Positions 21,071 to 29,493 of a DNA stretch of 42,652 nucleotides are shown here, in pieces (the stretch's first letter is position 1; the number at the start of each line of letters is the position of its first letter). Source of the stretch: a virus; the IMG/VR virus record IMGVR_UViG_3300034375_000665, positions 1 through 42,652 of that record, one strand, 5' to 3'. The translations under genes and the position numbers were made by a program. The notes under the pieces are model-generated. The model was not told the DNA's origin and ran no database searches. It saw only the letters and a list, made by a program, of their open reading frames with translations.

Positions 21071-21528
21071 TGGCAGGATACATAGGCACAGTCCCAGCAC
21101 CTCAAGCTACTCAGCTTAGACAGACGTTTACAGCGACTGCTTCTCAGACAACCTTTGGCACTGCTGGCTATACTGTAGGTTTCATTGACGTATTCATGAA
21201 TGGTGTCAAATTAATAGATGGCACTGATTATACAGCTTCTAATGCTAGTGAGGTTGTTCTTACTACTGGTGCTGCTGTAGGAGATGTCATAGACATTATA
21301 GCTTACACTGCTAATGACACTGCTGACCAAAAAGGTGGTGGTAAGTTTAAGGGTGACAGAGGTACGTTTGGTGTTGGTGGTGCTGATATATTTAGGGTTC
21401 ATGAAAAAGAGCTAAACACTAATGTAACCATAGACGCTACTGAGAACGCTATAGCTGGTGGTCCTTTGACAATAGCTAGTGGTATTACCTTGACTGTTAC
21501 AACAGGAGGGAACTTGAGCATTGTCTGA
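21070..21528 (+). CDS. Fibre protein, type B paralog 2, with beta-domain insert
   Basis: 152 residues. It shares MAGYIG at the start and the beta-helix-like end (GPLTIASGITLTVTTGGNLS) with the type B protein at 20095. Between them it carries an extra domain, FTATASQTTFGTAGYTVGFI then DVFMNGVKLIDGTDYTASN, a fibre domain frequent in cyanophages and other marine phages. The stop overlaps a TTG that starts the next type A gene. Confidence 0.7.
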   Translation: MAGYIGTVPAPQATQLRQTFTATASQTTFGTAGYTVGFIDVFMNGVKLIDGTDYTASNASEVVLTTGAAVGDVIDIIAYTANDTADQKGGGKFKGDRGTFGVGGADIFRVHEKELNTNVTIDATENAIAGGPLTIASGITLTVTTGGNLSIV

Positions 21529-21889
21529 GATTAGAGCAACAACAATTAGTGACGAGACAGGTAACGGCCCTATCGCTTTGACTAAGCAGAGTGCTGCTAA
21601 AGCTTGGTTGCATTTTAACTATGATGATTTACCAGCACTTAAAGACTCATTCAACGTCAGTAGTTTAACAGATGCTGGGGTTGGTCTTTGTACGATGAAT
21701 TACACAAATAATTTTAATGATGCAAATTACTCATTTATTGGAATGACTAACGCTTATCATGCAAGAGAAACATCCAGAGCAGTAGGTTCATCTCAATTAA
21801 ATTCTTGGTACGTTAGTGGTACTGGCGGTCAAAGAACTAATGTTGATTCAACCTTTAATAGTTCTGCATCATTTGGAGACCTAGCATGA
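21521..21889 (+). CDS. Fibre cassette protein, type A paralog 3 (TTG start)
   Basis: 122 residues, beginning (M)SEIRATTISDETGNGPIAL, core SAAKAWLHFNYDDLPALKDS then FNVSSLTDAGVGLCTMNYTN, end FGDLA. It starts at TTG 21521, overlapping the stop of the type B gene; GGAGGG lies 11 nt upstream. The N-terminal NGPIALTKQSAAK closely matches NGPTALDKQNAAK of paralog 1, showing recent common descent. Confidence 0.7.
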   Translation: MSEIRATTISDETGNGPIALTKQSAAKAWLHFNYDDLPALKDSFNVSSLTDAGVGLCTMNYTNNFNDANYSFIGMTNAYHARETSRAVGSSQLNSWYVSGTGGQRTNVDSTFNSSASFGDLA

Positions 21890-22266
21890 GTACTCTAAAG
21901 GTCACAAACATCCAAGCTACAGGTGAGACAGCTAGTCGTGCAGTATCAGGTGTTGCCGCAGCTTGGGTAGACTTTACGACTATAACAACTACTGCTGTTA
22001 GAGATAGTCTTAATGTTGCTTCATTAACAGACCTTGGAGCAGGTGCTACAACAATAAATTATACTTCTTCAATGAGTTCTTCTAACTATGCAGGAGTTAT
22101 GTACACAGGTGCAGGTGACGCTAGCACAGCATACAACAACTTTAATAACCAATACTTGGGTGGATTTGGAAGTAAATCAACGTCAAGCATTTCACTAGGT
22201 GCTTATAATGCTAGTTTTGTAGATAGCTATAAAAATGATGCAATTATTATGGGAGACCTAGCATGA
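21886..22266 (+). CDS. Fibre cassette protein, type A paralog 4
   Basis: 126 residues. N-terminus MSTLKVTNIQATGETASRAV, core AAWVDFTTITTTAVRDSLNV then ASLTDLGAGATTINYTSSMS, end MGDLA. ATG lies in the 15-bp junction at 21875-21889. The C-terminal half differs from its neighbours, although the core is alignable. Confidence 0.7.
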   Translation: MSTLKVTNIQATGETASRAVSGVAAAWVDFTTITTTAVRDSLNVASLTDLGAGATTINYTSSMSSSNYAGVMYTGAGDASTAYNNFNNQYLGGFGSKSTSSISLGAYNASFVDSYKNDAIIMGDLA

Positions 22267-22652
22267 GCAGTACTCTAACAGTCACCAATCTAACAGCTAC
22301 TAATCTCACTGATGGTGGTGGTACGACTTCTACGTTTGCTAGTATAAATGAAGGTCATGCTAAAGCTTGGGTTAACTTTACTGGAACTGGTACAGTAGCT
22401 ATTGATGACAGCACAAATATGAGTAGTGTTACTGATAATTCTACAGGAAGGTATAATCCTAATTTTACTACAAGTTTTGCTACTGCGAATTATTGTGTTA
22501 CTCATGGATGTCAGTTTGTAAACTTTAATGGTTATTTTCATTCTTATCATACAAAATCAGCAAGCACTGTTGAATTTCTTTTTATCAATACAAATGCTGC
22601 TTATGAAGACAGTGCAGATGTAAGTGCTACTTATAACGGAGACTTAGCATGA
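22263..22652 (+). CDS. Fibre cassette protein, type A paralog 5
   Basis: 129 residues. The N-terminus MSSTLTVTNLTATNLTDGGG has a short internal TxTNLT repeat, then the core HAKAWVNFTGTGTVAIDDST and MSSVTDNSTGRYNPNFTTSF, ending NGDLA. Start codon from the junction at 22252-22266. His- and aromatic-rich segment near residue 90 (FNGYFHSYHTK) is unique to this copy. Confidence 0.7.
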   Translation: MSSTLTVTNLTATNLTDGGGTTSTFASINEGHAKAWVNFTGTGTVAIDDSTNMSSVTDNSTGRYNPNFTTSFATANYCVTHGCQFVNFNGYFHSYHTKSASTVEFLFINTNAAYEDSADVSATYNGDLA

Positions 22653-23047
22653 GTACACTAGAAGTCTCAAACCTCAACGATGGCACAACAACTGTAGCGA
22701 CTACTTATGTTACTAATGGTTCTTCTAAAGTTTGGATAAATTTTAATGGTTTAACCACAACATCTATTCGTGATTCATTTAATGTATCTAGCGTTACAGA
22801 TAATGGTACAGGAGATACTACTATCAGCTATACTAGTTCTTTAAGCGCAGCATATAATTATTCAATGGCTGACTATACCTCTTATTACGGAAATCTAAAA
22901 TTTGCGAGCTTCAGAGGTTTAGGCGGTTCTAACAAATTAGCAGGAAGTGTAAATGTTGTTTCTGGATATATATCAAGTACAGGTGGTAATCTAGCTGCTG
23001 AGGATATAGGTGAAATGAACCTTATAATGCAAGGAGACTTAGCATGA
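22649..23047 (+). CDS. Fibre cassette protein, type A paralog 6
   Basis: 132 residues. N-terminus MSTLEVSNLNDGTTTVATTY, core SSKVWINFNGLTTTSIRDSF then NVSSVTDNGTGDTTISYTSS, end QGDLA. Last cassette of the array; its terminal junction at 23033-23047 starts an unrelated gene, so the junction works independently of what follows. Confidence 0.7.
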   Translation: MSTLEVSNLNDGTTTVATTYVTNGSSKVWINFNGLTTTSIRDSFNVSSVTDNGTGDTTISYTSSLSAAYNYSMADYTSYYGNLKFASFRGLGGSNKLAGSVNVVSGYISSTGGNLAAEDIGEMNLIMQGDLA

Positions 23048-23457
23048 CCCACGGACATCTTTGGGATAGACTAGCAGAAGCTAAAACAAGACTAAAACCT
23101 GTACAGTCTAAGTACAGAGTATTGTTTGAAGACCCTGCTACACCTGACGAACCAGCTAAGGTCTTAGTGCCTGATCCAAACTGGATGGCTTGTGCATTAG
23201 AGGGTGGGATACTACCACCTATAGAGACTTATCAGCGTGACCGTTTAGTTCCTGATGGAGAGCCTAAAGAACATCCATACGCTGAACCTATCGGCAGTAT
23301 GACAGAAGAGGAAGCAGTAGAATATTTAATTCAAAAGGATATAGATCCGTCAGTATGGCGAGACTATAAAGGAAACAGAACGATCATGAAGATTGTACCT
23401 GTCGAATTGATCCCATCGGATCGCTCATTTAGAAACGCATGGAGAATTATGCAATGA
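23044..23457 (+). CDS. Fibre-associated protein, possible assembly factor
   Basis: 137 residues, soluble, with no signal peptide. It contains DPNWMACALEGGILPPIETY and a C-terminal SDRSFRNAWRIM. The next protein has the related phrase TDRTFRGAWTF, a segment seen in small phage proteins beside tail fibres. Its place between cassettes and the large fibre suggests a fibre-assembly or structural role; no motif proves it. Confidence 0.55.
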   Translation: MTHGHLWDRLAEAKTRLKPVQSKYRVLFEDPATPDEPAKVLVPDPNWMACALEGGILPPIETYQRDRLVPDGEPKEHPYAEPIGSMTEEEAVEYLIQKDIDPSVWRDYKGNRTIMKIVPVELIPSDRSFRNAWRIMQ

Positions 23458-23801
23458 CTACATACATAAATATAAATGGAGATGTACGAGACGCATCTTC
23501 TCTAACAGTACCAACAGATAGAACCTTCAGAGGTGCTTGGACATTCAACGGTGATGTCGTTGAGATTGACATGGCAGCAGCTAGAAACATCCACAAGGAT
23601 AATCTCAGGGCAGAACGTGCGCCACGTTTAGAAGCTTTAGATGTATCTTACATGAAAGCTCTAGAGGCTGGCTCAGGTGCAGCAGCAATAGCTACACAAA
23701 AGCAAACTTTGCGTGACATTACATCTGACGCTCGTATTGCTAATGCAGCAGACGCTGACGCACTCAAAGCATTAGACCTAGACACTCTATTAGGAGACTA
23801 A
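23454..23801 (+). CDS. Tail-fibre-associated protein
   Basis: 115 residues from ATG 23454, which overlaps the upstream TGA (ATGA) and has GGAGA 8 nt ahead. An N-terminal strand-rich part (TYININGDVRDASSLTV, RTFRGAWTFNGDVVEIDM) is followed by helices rich in Ala, Lys and Asp (DNLRAERAPRLEALD ... LKALDLDTLL). Similar proteins are known next to phage tail-fibre genes, often called fibre-assembly or hypothetical proteins. Likely structural or chaperone. Confidence 0.6.
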   Translation: MTTYININGDVRDASSLTVPTDRTFRGAWTFNGDVVEIDMAAARNIHKDNLRAERAPRLEALDVSYMKALEAGSGAAAIATQKQTLRDITSDARIANAADADALKALDLDTLLGD

Positions 23802-23802
23802 T

Positions 23803-24897
23803 ATGTCAAGAGCTAGAGAACTAGCTGACCTTAGTAACGTTATCAACAAGGGTGCTAACTTGCAGCCTAATTTGATAACTAATGGCGATATGTCTGTGGA
23901 CCAACGCAATAGCGGTTCTTCTGTTACGGCTACACATGGCTCAGATACTTTTTGTCCAGACCGTTACAGATTTATAGAAAATCATTCAGGTAGTTTTAGT
24001 CTTCAACAAGTTGAGGATGCCCCAGATAATTTAGAATATTCTATGAAAGTTACTGTAACTGGCACTGATACATCTTTATCAGCAACAGAATTTACAAGAA
24101 ATATACAACCAATAGAAGGGCAGCACATTAGTCACCTTAACTGGGGTTCTGCTAATGCAAGAACATGCACCCTTACATTTTATGTAAAGTCTAGTGTTAC
24201 TGGTGCGTACTATATTTCTCTATTTAATAGTGCAGCTAATCGTTCATTTGTAAGTAGCTATACAATTAATACTGCTGATACTTGGGAAAAGAAAACTATT
24301 ACAATTACTGGCGATACTTCTGGAACTTGGTTAACTACTAATGGTGCTGGTATTTATATTTCTTGGTCACTAGGTACAGGAACAACTTATCAAACCTCTA
24401 CCTTAAACAGCTGGGCTGGGGCTTTTGCTATGGCAGGGTCAGACCAGATAAACCTTGCTGCAACTAATAGTGCAACTTGGCAACTTACTGGTGTTAGTTT
24501 TGTAGTAGGCGATAGCGCACCTGTTACCCATCCTTATGAAAGTTTTGCTGAAAATTTAAAAAGATGCCAAAGGTACTTTGTTAAGTCGTGGTCACAAGGA
24601 AGTGCGGTAACAACAAATAACGGAATAATAACTGCTTCTTGCGTAGGTAATGTTAACAGAGCATTTGGAAATGTTTATTGGCCTACAACTATGAGAACAT
24701 CACCAACAGTAACTTGGTATAATGGTTCAAGCGGCACTGTAAATAAATGGAGAAATGGCTCACAAGGAGTAGACATTACCCCACCCTCACCAAATACAGC
24801 TATAGGTGAAAGCGGATACGGCTTTGTTTTAAGTTCTGGTATTACTGCTGTAACTGACACATTGCAAGGACACTATCAAGCGGAAGCAGAGCTATGA
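23803..24897 (+). CDS. Tail fibre or spike with carbohydrate-binding-like domain
   Basis: 364 residues. An N-terminal attachment segment (SRARELADLSNVINKG) is followed by NLITNGDMSVDQRNSGSSVT, a hallmark of marine-phage fibre proteins. A lectin/CBM-like beta-sandwich comes next (about 45-235, with CTLTFYVKSSVTGAYYISLF) and a distinct C-terminal domain (about 240-364) starting ESFAENLKRCQRYFVKSW. Likely a main receptor-binding protein. GGAGAC at 23793-23798 provides the ribosome-binding site. Confidence 0.85.
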   Translation: MSRARELADLSNVINKGANLQPNLITNGDMSVDQRNSGSSVTATHGSDTFCPDRYRFIENHSGSFSLQQVEDAPDNLEYSMKVTVTGTDTSLSATEFTRNIQPIEGQHISHLNWGSANARTCTLTFYVKSSVTGAYYISLFNSAANRSFVSSYTINTADTWEKKTITITGDTSGTWLTTNGAGIYISWSLGTGTTYQTSTLNSWAGAFAMAGSDQINLAATNSATWQLTGVSFVVGDSAPVTHPYESFAENLKRCQRYFVKSWSQGSAVTTNNGIITASCVGNVNRAFGNVYWPTTMRTSPTVTWYNGSSGTVNKWRNGSQGVDITPPSPNTAIGESGYGFVLSSGITAVTDTLQGHYQAEAEL

Positions 24898-25070
24898 CAG
24901 TTTTTACAAACGCTAAATATATTGCCAACGAAGCCGGTGAGAATACAGTTATAGAAGTTACTATAGACGGTAAACAAACTTCTCATGTGCCTGTTAATCC
25001 AGACAACGCTCACTTCCAAGCCATACAAGAATGGGTGGCCGAAGGTAATACGATACAACCTGCAGAGTAA
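24894..25070 (+). CDS. Small fibre-associated protein
   Basis: 58 residues reading MTVFTNAKYIANEAGENTVI then EVTIDGKQTSHVPVNPDN and ending EWVAEGNTIQPAE. The N-P-D-N-x-x-F-x-A-I-x-E-W-x-x-x-G-N-T-I-x-P-A pattern is frequent in short proteins or C-terminal domains next to tail fibres. ATGA overlap with the fibre gene and TAATG overlap with the terminase gene, so it is cotranslated with both. Confidence 0.65.
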   Translation: MTVFTNAKYIANEAGENTVIEVTIDGKQTSHVPVNPDNAHFQAIQEWVAEGNTIQPAE

Positions 25071-26605
25071 TGTCAACACAAGAGCAAATCCGAATAGCTG
25101 CTGAAAGTGATCTTGTCACATTCATTAGACTAGTAGCACCAGAGCAAGTACTAGGGCAATGCCATGAGGATGTTTGTAACTGGTGGACAAGACCTGACTC
25201 AAAGACACATCAACTTCTACTCTTTCCTAGAGACCACGGAAAATCAAGATTAATTGCTTTTAGGGTAGCTTGGGAGTTGACAAAGAACCCAACTTTGCGT
25301 ATACTATACATATCAGCTACAGCTAACCTTGCTGAGAAACAACTAGGATTTATCAAAGGCATACTGACATCAGAGATATACAGAAGGTATTGGCCTGAAC
25401 ACGTAAACTTTGATGAAGGTAAACGAACACGATGGACTAACTCAGAGATTATGTTAGACCATCCATTGAGGAAAAAAGAAAATGTTAGAGACCCTTCGAT
25501 CTTTACTGGTGGACTTACTACATCGCTTACAGGCTTACATTGTGACATTGCTGTCCTCGATGACTGCGTGGTGTATGAAAATGCTTACACAGGTGAAGGA
25601 CGCAATAAAGTCAAAAGTCAATACTCTCTTCTCTCGTCTATTGAAGGTGCTGAAGCGAAAGAGTGGGTAGTAGGAACTAGGTATCACCCTGCTGACTTGT
25701 ACAACGATCTGCTACAGATGACTGAAGATCAGTACGATCCAAGAGGTGATAAGATAGGTGAGGATAATATCTACGAGATATTTGAGAAACCTGTAGAAGA
25801 AAGAGGTGATGGAACAGGTGAGTTCCTTTGGCCTAGAACCCAGCGCAAAGACGGTAAGTGGTTTGGGTTTGACATGAAGATACTAGCTAAGAAACGTGGT
25901 CAGTATCTAGACAAAGGACAGTTCAGAGCACAGTACTACAACGATCCTACTGACCCTGACAACGTACCTGTCTCACCAGATAAGTTTCAGTACTACGAAA
26001 GAAAGCATATTAGAGAAGAAAACGGTTTCATCTACTACAGACAAAACAGACTGAATGTATTTGCTGCTGTTGACTTCGCATTTAGTTTAAACAAACGTGC
26101 TGACTATACAGCCATAGTGGTGGTAGGAATTGACGCAGACAACAACATCTATGTCTTGGACATCGACAGATTCAGGACTGACAGAATATCTGATTACTTC
26201 GAAAACATATTACACATGTCAAACAAGTGGTCATTCAGAAAGCTCAGAGCAGAAACAACAGTCGCACAAATGGCAATCGTCAAGCAACTCAAAGAACTTA
26301 TCAAGCAACACGGACTAGCTATAAGCATTGATGAGTACAGACCTAATAAGAACCAAGGTAATAAACAAGAACGCATAGCTTCAATACTTGAGCCACGTTA
26401 TGATAACATGAGTATCTGGCATTACAGAGGCGGCAACACTCAGTTACTAGAAGAAGAGTTGTCATCCAGAAACCCTGCTCACGATGATATCATAGATGCT
26501 TTAGCCTCAGTTATTGACATGGCTGTTAAGCCAGCTAGAGCAATACGTAGGAGTAAAGATAACGTGGTACAGTTTAATTCTAGATTCGGTGGGGTATCCT
26601 TCTAA
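25070..26605 (+). CDS. Terminase large subunit
   Basis: 511 residues. The ATPase has a Walker A-like PRDHGKSR (53-60), an adenine-binding/coupling region (ILYISATANLAEKQ) and Walker B IAVLDDC (160-166). The RNase H-like nuclease has its first Asp in FAAVDFAFS (about 334), then a second acidic strand (NIYVLDIDRF) and C-terminal HDDIIDAL (about 473-480). This motor cuts concatemers and pumps DNA into the prohead. Type assignment (pac or cos) is not possible by eye, although a circularly permuted assembly would fit headful packaging. Confidence 0.95.
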   Translation: MSTQEQIRIAAESDLVTFIRLVAPEQVLGQCHEDVCNWWTRPDSKTHQLLLFPRDHGKSRLIAFRVAWELTKNPTLRILYISATANLAEKQLGFIKGILTSEIYRRYWPEHVNFDEGKRTRWTNSEIMLDHPLRKKENVRDPSIFTGGLTTSLTGLHCDIAVLDDCVVYENAYTGEGRNKVKSQYSLLSSIEGAEAKEWVVGTRYHPADLYNDLLQMTEDQYDPRGDKIGEDNIYEIFEKPVEERGDGTGEFLWPRTQRKDGKWFGFDMKILAKKRGQYLDKGQFRAQYYNDPTDPDNVPVSPDKFQYYERKHIREENGFIYYRQNRLNVFAAVDFAFSLNKRADYTAIVVVGIDADNNIYVLDIDRFRTDRISDYFENILHMSNKWSFRKLRAETTVAQMAIVKQLKELIKQHGLAISIDEYRPNKNQGNKQERIASILEPRYDNMSIWHYRGGNTQLLEEELSSRNPAHDDIIDALASVIDMAVKPARAIRRSKDNVVQFNSRFGGVSF

Positions 26606-28359
26606 TGGCTGGAACAACTATTGACCTGCAGACTATGATTGATCCACACAGTCTAGCAGTAGACATTGCAGATCGCTGGACAAAGTGGAACAACGCAAGG
26701 CGACCAAAGATTGAAGAGTGGAAAGAGTTACGTAACTACATCTATGCTACGGATACAAGAACTACGTCCAACAGTAAACTACCTTGGACTAACAGTACGA
26801 CTACACCAAAGCTAACACAAATAGCTGACAACTTACATGCTAATTACTTTGCTGCTTTGTTTCCACAAAAACGTTTCTTTAGGTTTGAAGCACACGATGA
26901 AGACTCAGATGTCAAAGCTAAACGTGATGTAATTCAATCATATATGGAAAACAAGATACGTCAATCAGACTTTGAAAATACTGTAAGTAAACTCATCAAT
27001 GATTACATTCAGTACGGCAACTGTTTTGCTACAGTAGAGTTTGCTAGAGATTATACGGAGTATGAAGATGGAGAACTTTCTGTTAACTATGTCGGACCTA
27101 AGCTTGTCAGGATTTCTCCATTTGACATCTGCTTCAACCCAGTTGCTTCAAGTTTCGGAGATAGTCCTAAAATTGTCCGTTCAGTTTTAACAACAGGTGA
27201 GCTATCTAGACAAATAGAAGAGACTGTTGACAACGCATACCTGAAACAAATCTTTGACAGGATGTTAACAAACAGAGCTTCAGTAAACGGCTACGGTGGT
27301 AGCGATGTGGATGTAGACAAGGCTCACGCATTTACTGCTGATGGTTTTACTAATCTGAACGAGTACTATGAGTCAGACTACGTAGAGCTTATGACATTCT
27401 ACGGTGACATCTATGATAACGATACTAACACCTTTCACAAGAACAGAGTTATTACTATCGTAGACAGAGCCTACGTAATACTAAACGAACAAAATCCAAA
27501 CTGGTTAGGTAAGTCTTCTGTCTTTCATGCAGGTTGGAGAGACCGTCCAGATAATCTTTATTCTATGGGGCCACTTGACAATCTTGTAGGAATGCAGTAT
27601 CGTATAGATCACCTAGAAAATCTCAAAGCTGATGTCTTTGATCAGATAGCTTATCCTATAATCAAGATAAGAGGTGACGTAGAAGACTTTGACTTTGAAC
27701 CAGCAGCTAGAATATACATGGGTGAAGAAGGTGACGTAGGATACTTAGCTCCTGACCCAACAGCACTAAACGCTGACTTTCAGATACAGAACCTAGAAAA
27801 CAAAATGGAGATGATGGCTGGTGCTCCAAGAGAAGCTATGGGTATCCGTAGTGCAGGTGAAAAGACAGCCTTTGAAGTACAGCAGTTAATGACTGCAGCA
27901 GGACGCATCTTTCAACACAAGACTGCAAATTTCGAAAGGGTCTTTTTAGAACCTATACTAAACGCAATGCTTGAAGCTGCTAGACGTAACATGGATATAG
28001 CAGATACAGTTAGAGTTCTTAACGAGGATACAGGACTGTTCTTTTTTCAACAGATTACAAAAGAAGACATCATGGCTAACGGTAAGATTGTTCCTATCGG
28101 TGCTAGACACTTTGCTGAAAGAGCGCAAAGAGTACAGAGCATGTCACAACTTTACCAGTTGAAGTTAGCTGATCCTAGTGTTGCTGTTCACTTCTCAGGT
28201 AAAGAGTTTGCTAGAATACTAGCAGAAGAGTTAGGTGAACCAGCGTTGTTTGGAGACAATATCTTAGTTTCTGAACAACTAGACTCTGAGCGTATAGCAA
28301 CTGAAGCTCAGGTACAATTTGAAGAAGAGCAAGATATAGCAATCAAAGAAGGATTATAA
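26605..28359 (+). CDS. Portal (head-tail connector) protein
   Basis: 584 residues. Podovirus portal features include IADRWTKWNNARRPKIEEWK near the start, NLHANYFAALFPQKRFF (a typical wing/clip element), PFDICFNPVASSF, and PREAMGIRSAGEKTAFEVQQ near 410-430. It forms the dodecameric ring through which DNA enters and to which the tail binds. Starts at the TAATG overlap with the large terminase; standard gene order. Confidence 0.9.
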   Translation: MAGTTIDLQTMIDPHSLAVDIADRWTKWNNARRPKIEEWKELRNYIYATDTRTTSNSKLPWTNSTTTPKLTQIADNLHANYFAALFPQKRFFRFEAHDEDSDVKAKRDVIQSYMENKIRQSDFENTVSKLINDYIQYGNCFATVEFARDYTEYEDGELSVNYVGPKLVRISPFDICFNPVASSFGDSPKIVRSVLTTGELSRQIEETVDNAYLKQIFDRMLTNRASVNGYGGSDVDVDKAHAFTADGFTNLNEYYESDYVELMTFYGDIYDNDTNTFHKNRVITIVDRAYVILNEQNPNWLGKSSVFHAGWRDRPDNLYSMGPLDNLVGMQYRIDHLENLKADVFDQIAYPIIKIRGDVEDFDFEPAARIYMGEEGDVGYLAPDPTALNADFQIQNLENKMEMMAGAPREAMGIRSAGEKTAFEVQQLMTAAGRIFQHKTANFERVFLEPILNAMLEAARRNMDIADTVRVLNEDTGLFFFQQITKEDIMANGKIVPIGARHFAERAQRVQSMSQLYQLKLADPSVAVHFSGKEFARILAEELGEPALFGDNILVSEQLDSERIATEAQVQFEEEQDIAIKEGL

Positions 28360-28360
28360 G

Positions 28361-28459
28361 ATGCCATACAAAAAAGGTAAAGTACAAAAGTACAAAAACG
28401 AAACAAAGAAACCTATGGAAAAGAAAAAGAAACCAATGAAAAAGAAGCCTATGAAGTAA
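28361..28459 (+). CDS. Tiny lysine-rich protein with K-P-M repeats
   Basis: 32 residues: MPYKKGKVQKYKNETKKPME followed by KKKKPMKKKPMK. AAGGA lies 7 nt before the ATG, and the stop is directly followed by the next ATG (TAAATG). About half the residues are Lys, with three K-P-M units. Being between portal and scaffold, it could be packaged with DNA or neutralise it; this is inference only. Confidence 0.6.
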   Translation: MPYKKGKVQKYKNETKKPMEKKKKPMKKKPMK

Positions 28460-28702
28460 ATGAAGGCTGCTTGGTTTAGAGGATGTAAGACGCAGGAGGA
28501 CAAGGACAAAGTTAAACAAAAGCTTATGTCTGACAGAGATAGCCTCCTGCATCTCGAATCAATTCTTGAGTCTATGCTTGAGGATAGACCGACTACGATG
28601 GATTATGATAGTCCTTCTTGGTCACACAAAATGGCTGATCGTATCGGCTACAACAGAGCACTAACCCAAGTGCTTGATCTTATTAACCTAGATAAGGAAT
28701 AA
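28460..28702 (+). CDS. Small helical protein between portal and scaffold
   Basis: 80 residues. It begins MKAAWFRGCKTQEDKDKVKQ and contains DSPSWSHKMADRIGYNRAL. Similar short proteins occur at this site in marine podoviruses. All helical, probably in head assembly; not a recognised enzyme. Conserved aromatic-basic start (W-F-R-G-C). Confidence 0.6.
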   Translation: MKAAWFRGCKTQEDKDKVKQKLMSDRDSLLHLESILESMLEDRPTTMDYDSPSWSHKMADRIGYNRALTQVLDLINLDKE

Positions 28703-28706
28703 AATT

Positions 28707-29477
28707 ATGGTATTTACTACTGATAATACTGCAACCACACAGGAAGATCAGAACAACGAGAATCAAAGTCAGGAAACCCCTATACAGGAATCCTTTCTTG
28801 ATAAACTCGTTCAGGCAAAGGGAGAGAACTGGAAAGACCCTGAAGTGTTAGCCAAAGGTAAGTTAGAAGCTGATGGTTACATTAAAAATCTTGAAGACCA
28901 ACTCAGTCAAATGAGGGAAGACTTGAAGAAACAGGAATACAAAAACGAAGTTCTCGATCAACTTCAGACCAAGGCCGCTGAAACTACTGCAGCGACTAAT
29001 GAAGTGCCTAACAATAACAGTAGCACTAAAGATCAGAATACCACTGCAACCTTTAGTGAGGAAGACCTGAAGAGCCTTGTAGAAAAGACACTAGGTCAGC
29101 GAGAGTTAGAAGCCAAAGTTCAAGGCAACCTAGAACTCGTTGATAAAGAGCTAGAGGGAAGCTTTGGCACTGAAGCCAAGGCTCAAATCGAAAAGAAAGC
29201 TGCAGAGCTTGGTATGTCAATAGATCGTTTACGTGATATTGCTGCTGAGTCACCCAACGCATTCTTCGCTCTTATAGGTGAGAACAAACGTCCAGCTAAT
29301 CCTATGGTTGCTGGGTCAGTTCGAACCGAAGGTGTCAACATGCAGTCCTCTACGGAGCGAGATTTTAATTACTATCAGAAACTACGTAGAGAAAATCGTA
29401 ACTTGTACTATTCAGCTAAGACGCAGCAACAAATGTTTGAGGATAAAGCTCGGCTTGGCGAAAAGTTTGGTGCATAA
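28707..29477 (+). CDS. Capsid assembly scaffold protein
   Basis: 256 residues. An acidic, Gln/Asn-rich start is followed by a WKDPEVLAKGKLEADGYIKN segment typical of podovirus scaffolds, a central coiled coil (about 54-77) and a helical C-terminus. It lies immediately before the capsid gene, as scaffolds do. It would shape the prohead and leave before packaging. AAGGA about 8 nt ahead of the ATG. Confidence 0.85.
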   Translation: MVFTTDNTATTQEDQNNENQSQETPIQESFLDKLVQAKGENWKDPEVLAKGKLEADGYIKNLEDQLSQMREDLKKQEYKNEVLDQLQTKAAETTAATNEVPNNNSSTKDQNTTATFSEEDLKSLVEKTLGQRELEAKVQGNLELVDKELEGSFGTEAKAQIEKKAAELGMSIDRLRDIAAESPNAFFALIGENKRPANPMVAGSVRTEGVNMQSSTERDFNYYQKLRRENRNLYYSAKTQQQMFEDKARLGEKFGA

Positions 29478-29493
29478 TTAAAGGAACTTAGAC

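Larger units (their letters stand above)
20676..23047 (+). repeat. Six copies of a 15-bp gene-junction repeat, GGAGAC[C/T]TAGCATGA
   Basis: Copies at 20676-20690, 21875-21889, 22252-22266, 22638-22652 and 23033-23047 are identical except for one C/T position. A sixth at 21056-21072 reads GGAGACCTAGCATAATG, with TAA replacing TGA. Each encodes Gly-Asp-Leu-Ala-stop of one gene and, in the same bases, a Shine-Dalgarno (GGAGA) and start codon (ATG) for the next. A related GGAGACTAATATG precedes the fibre gene at 23803. Confidence 0.95.

Noticed and set aside
22290-22550. Antisense frames in fibre genes and other late genes
   Set aside because: They arise from biased codon use in Thr/Ser/Asn-rich genes and lack ribosome-binding sites.
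20676-23047. CRISPR-like array from regularly spaced 15-mers
   Set aside because: Spacing is one gene length (~380 bases), and the repeats are gene junctions within coding frames.
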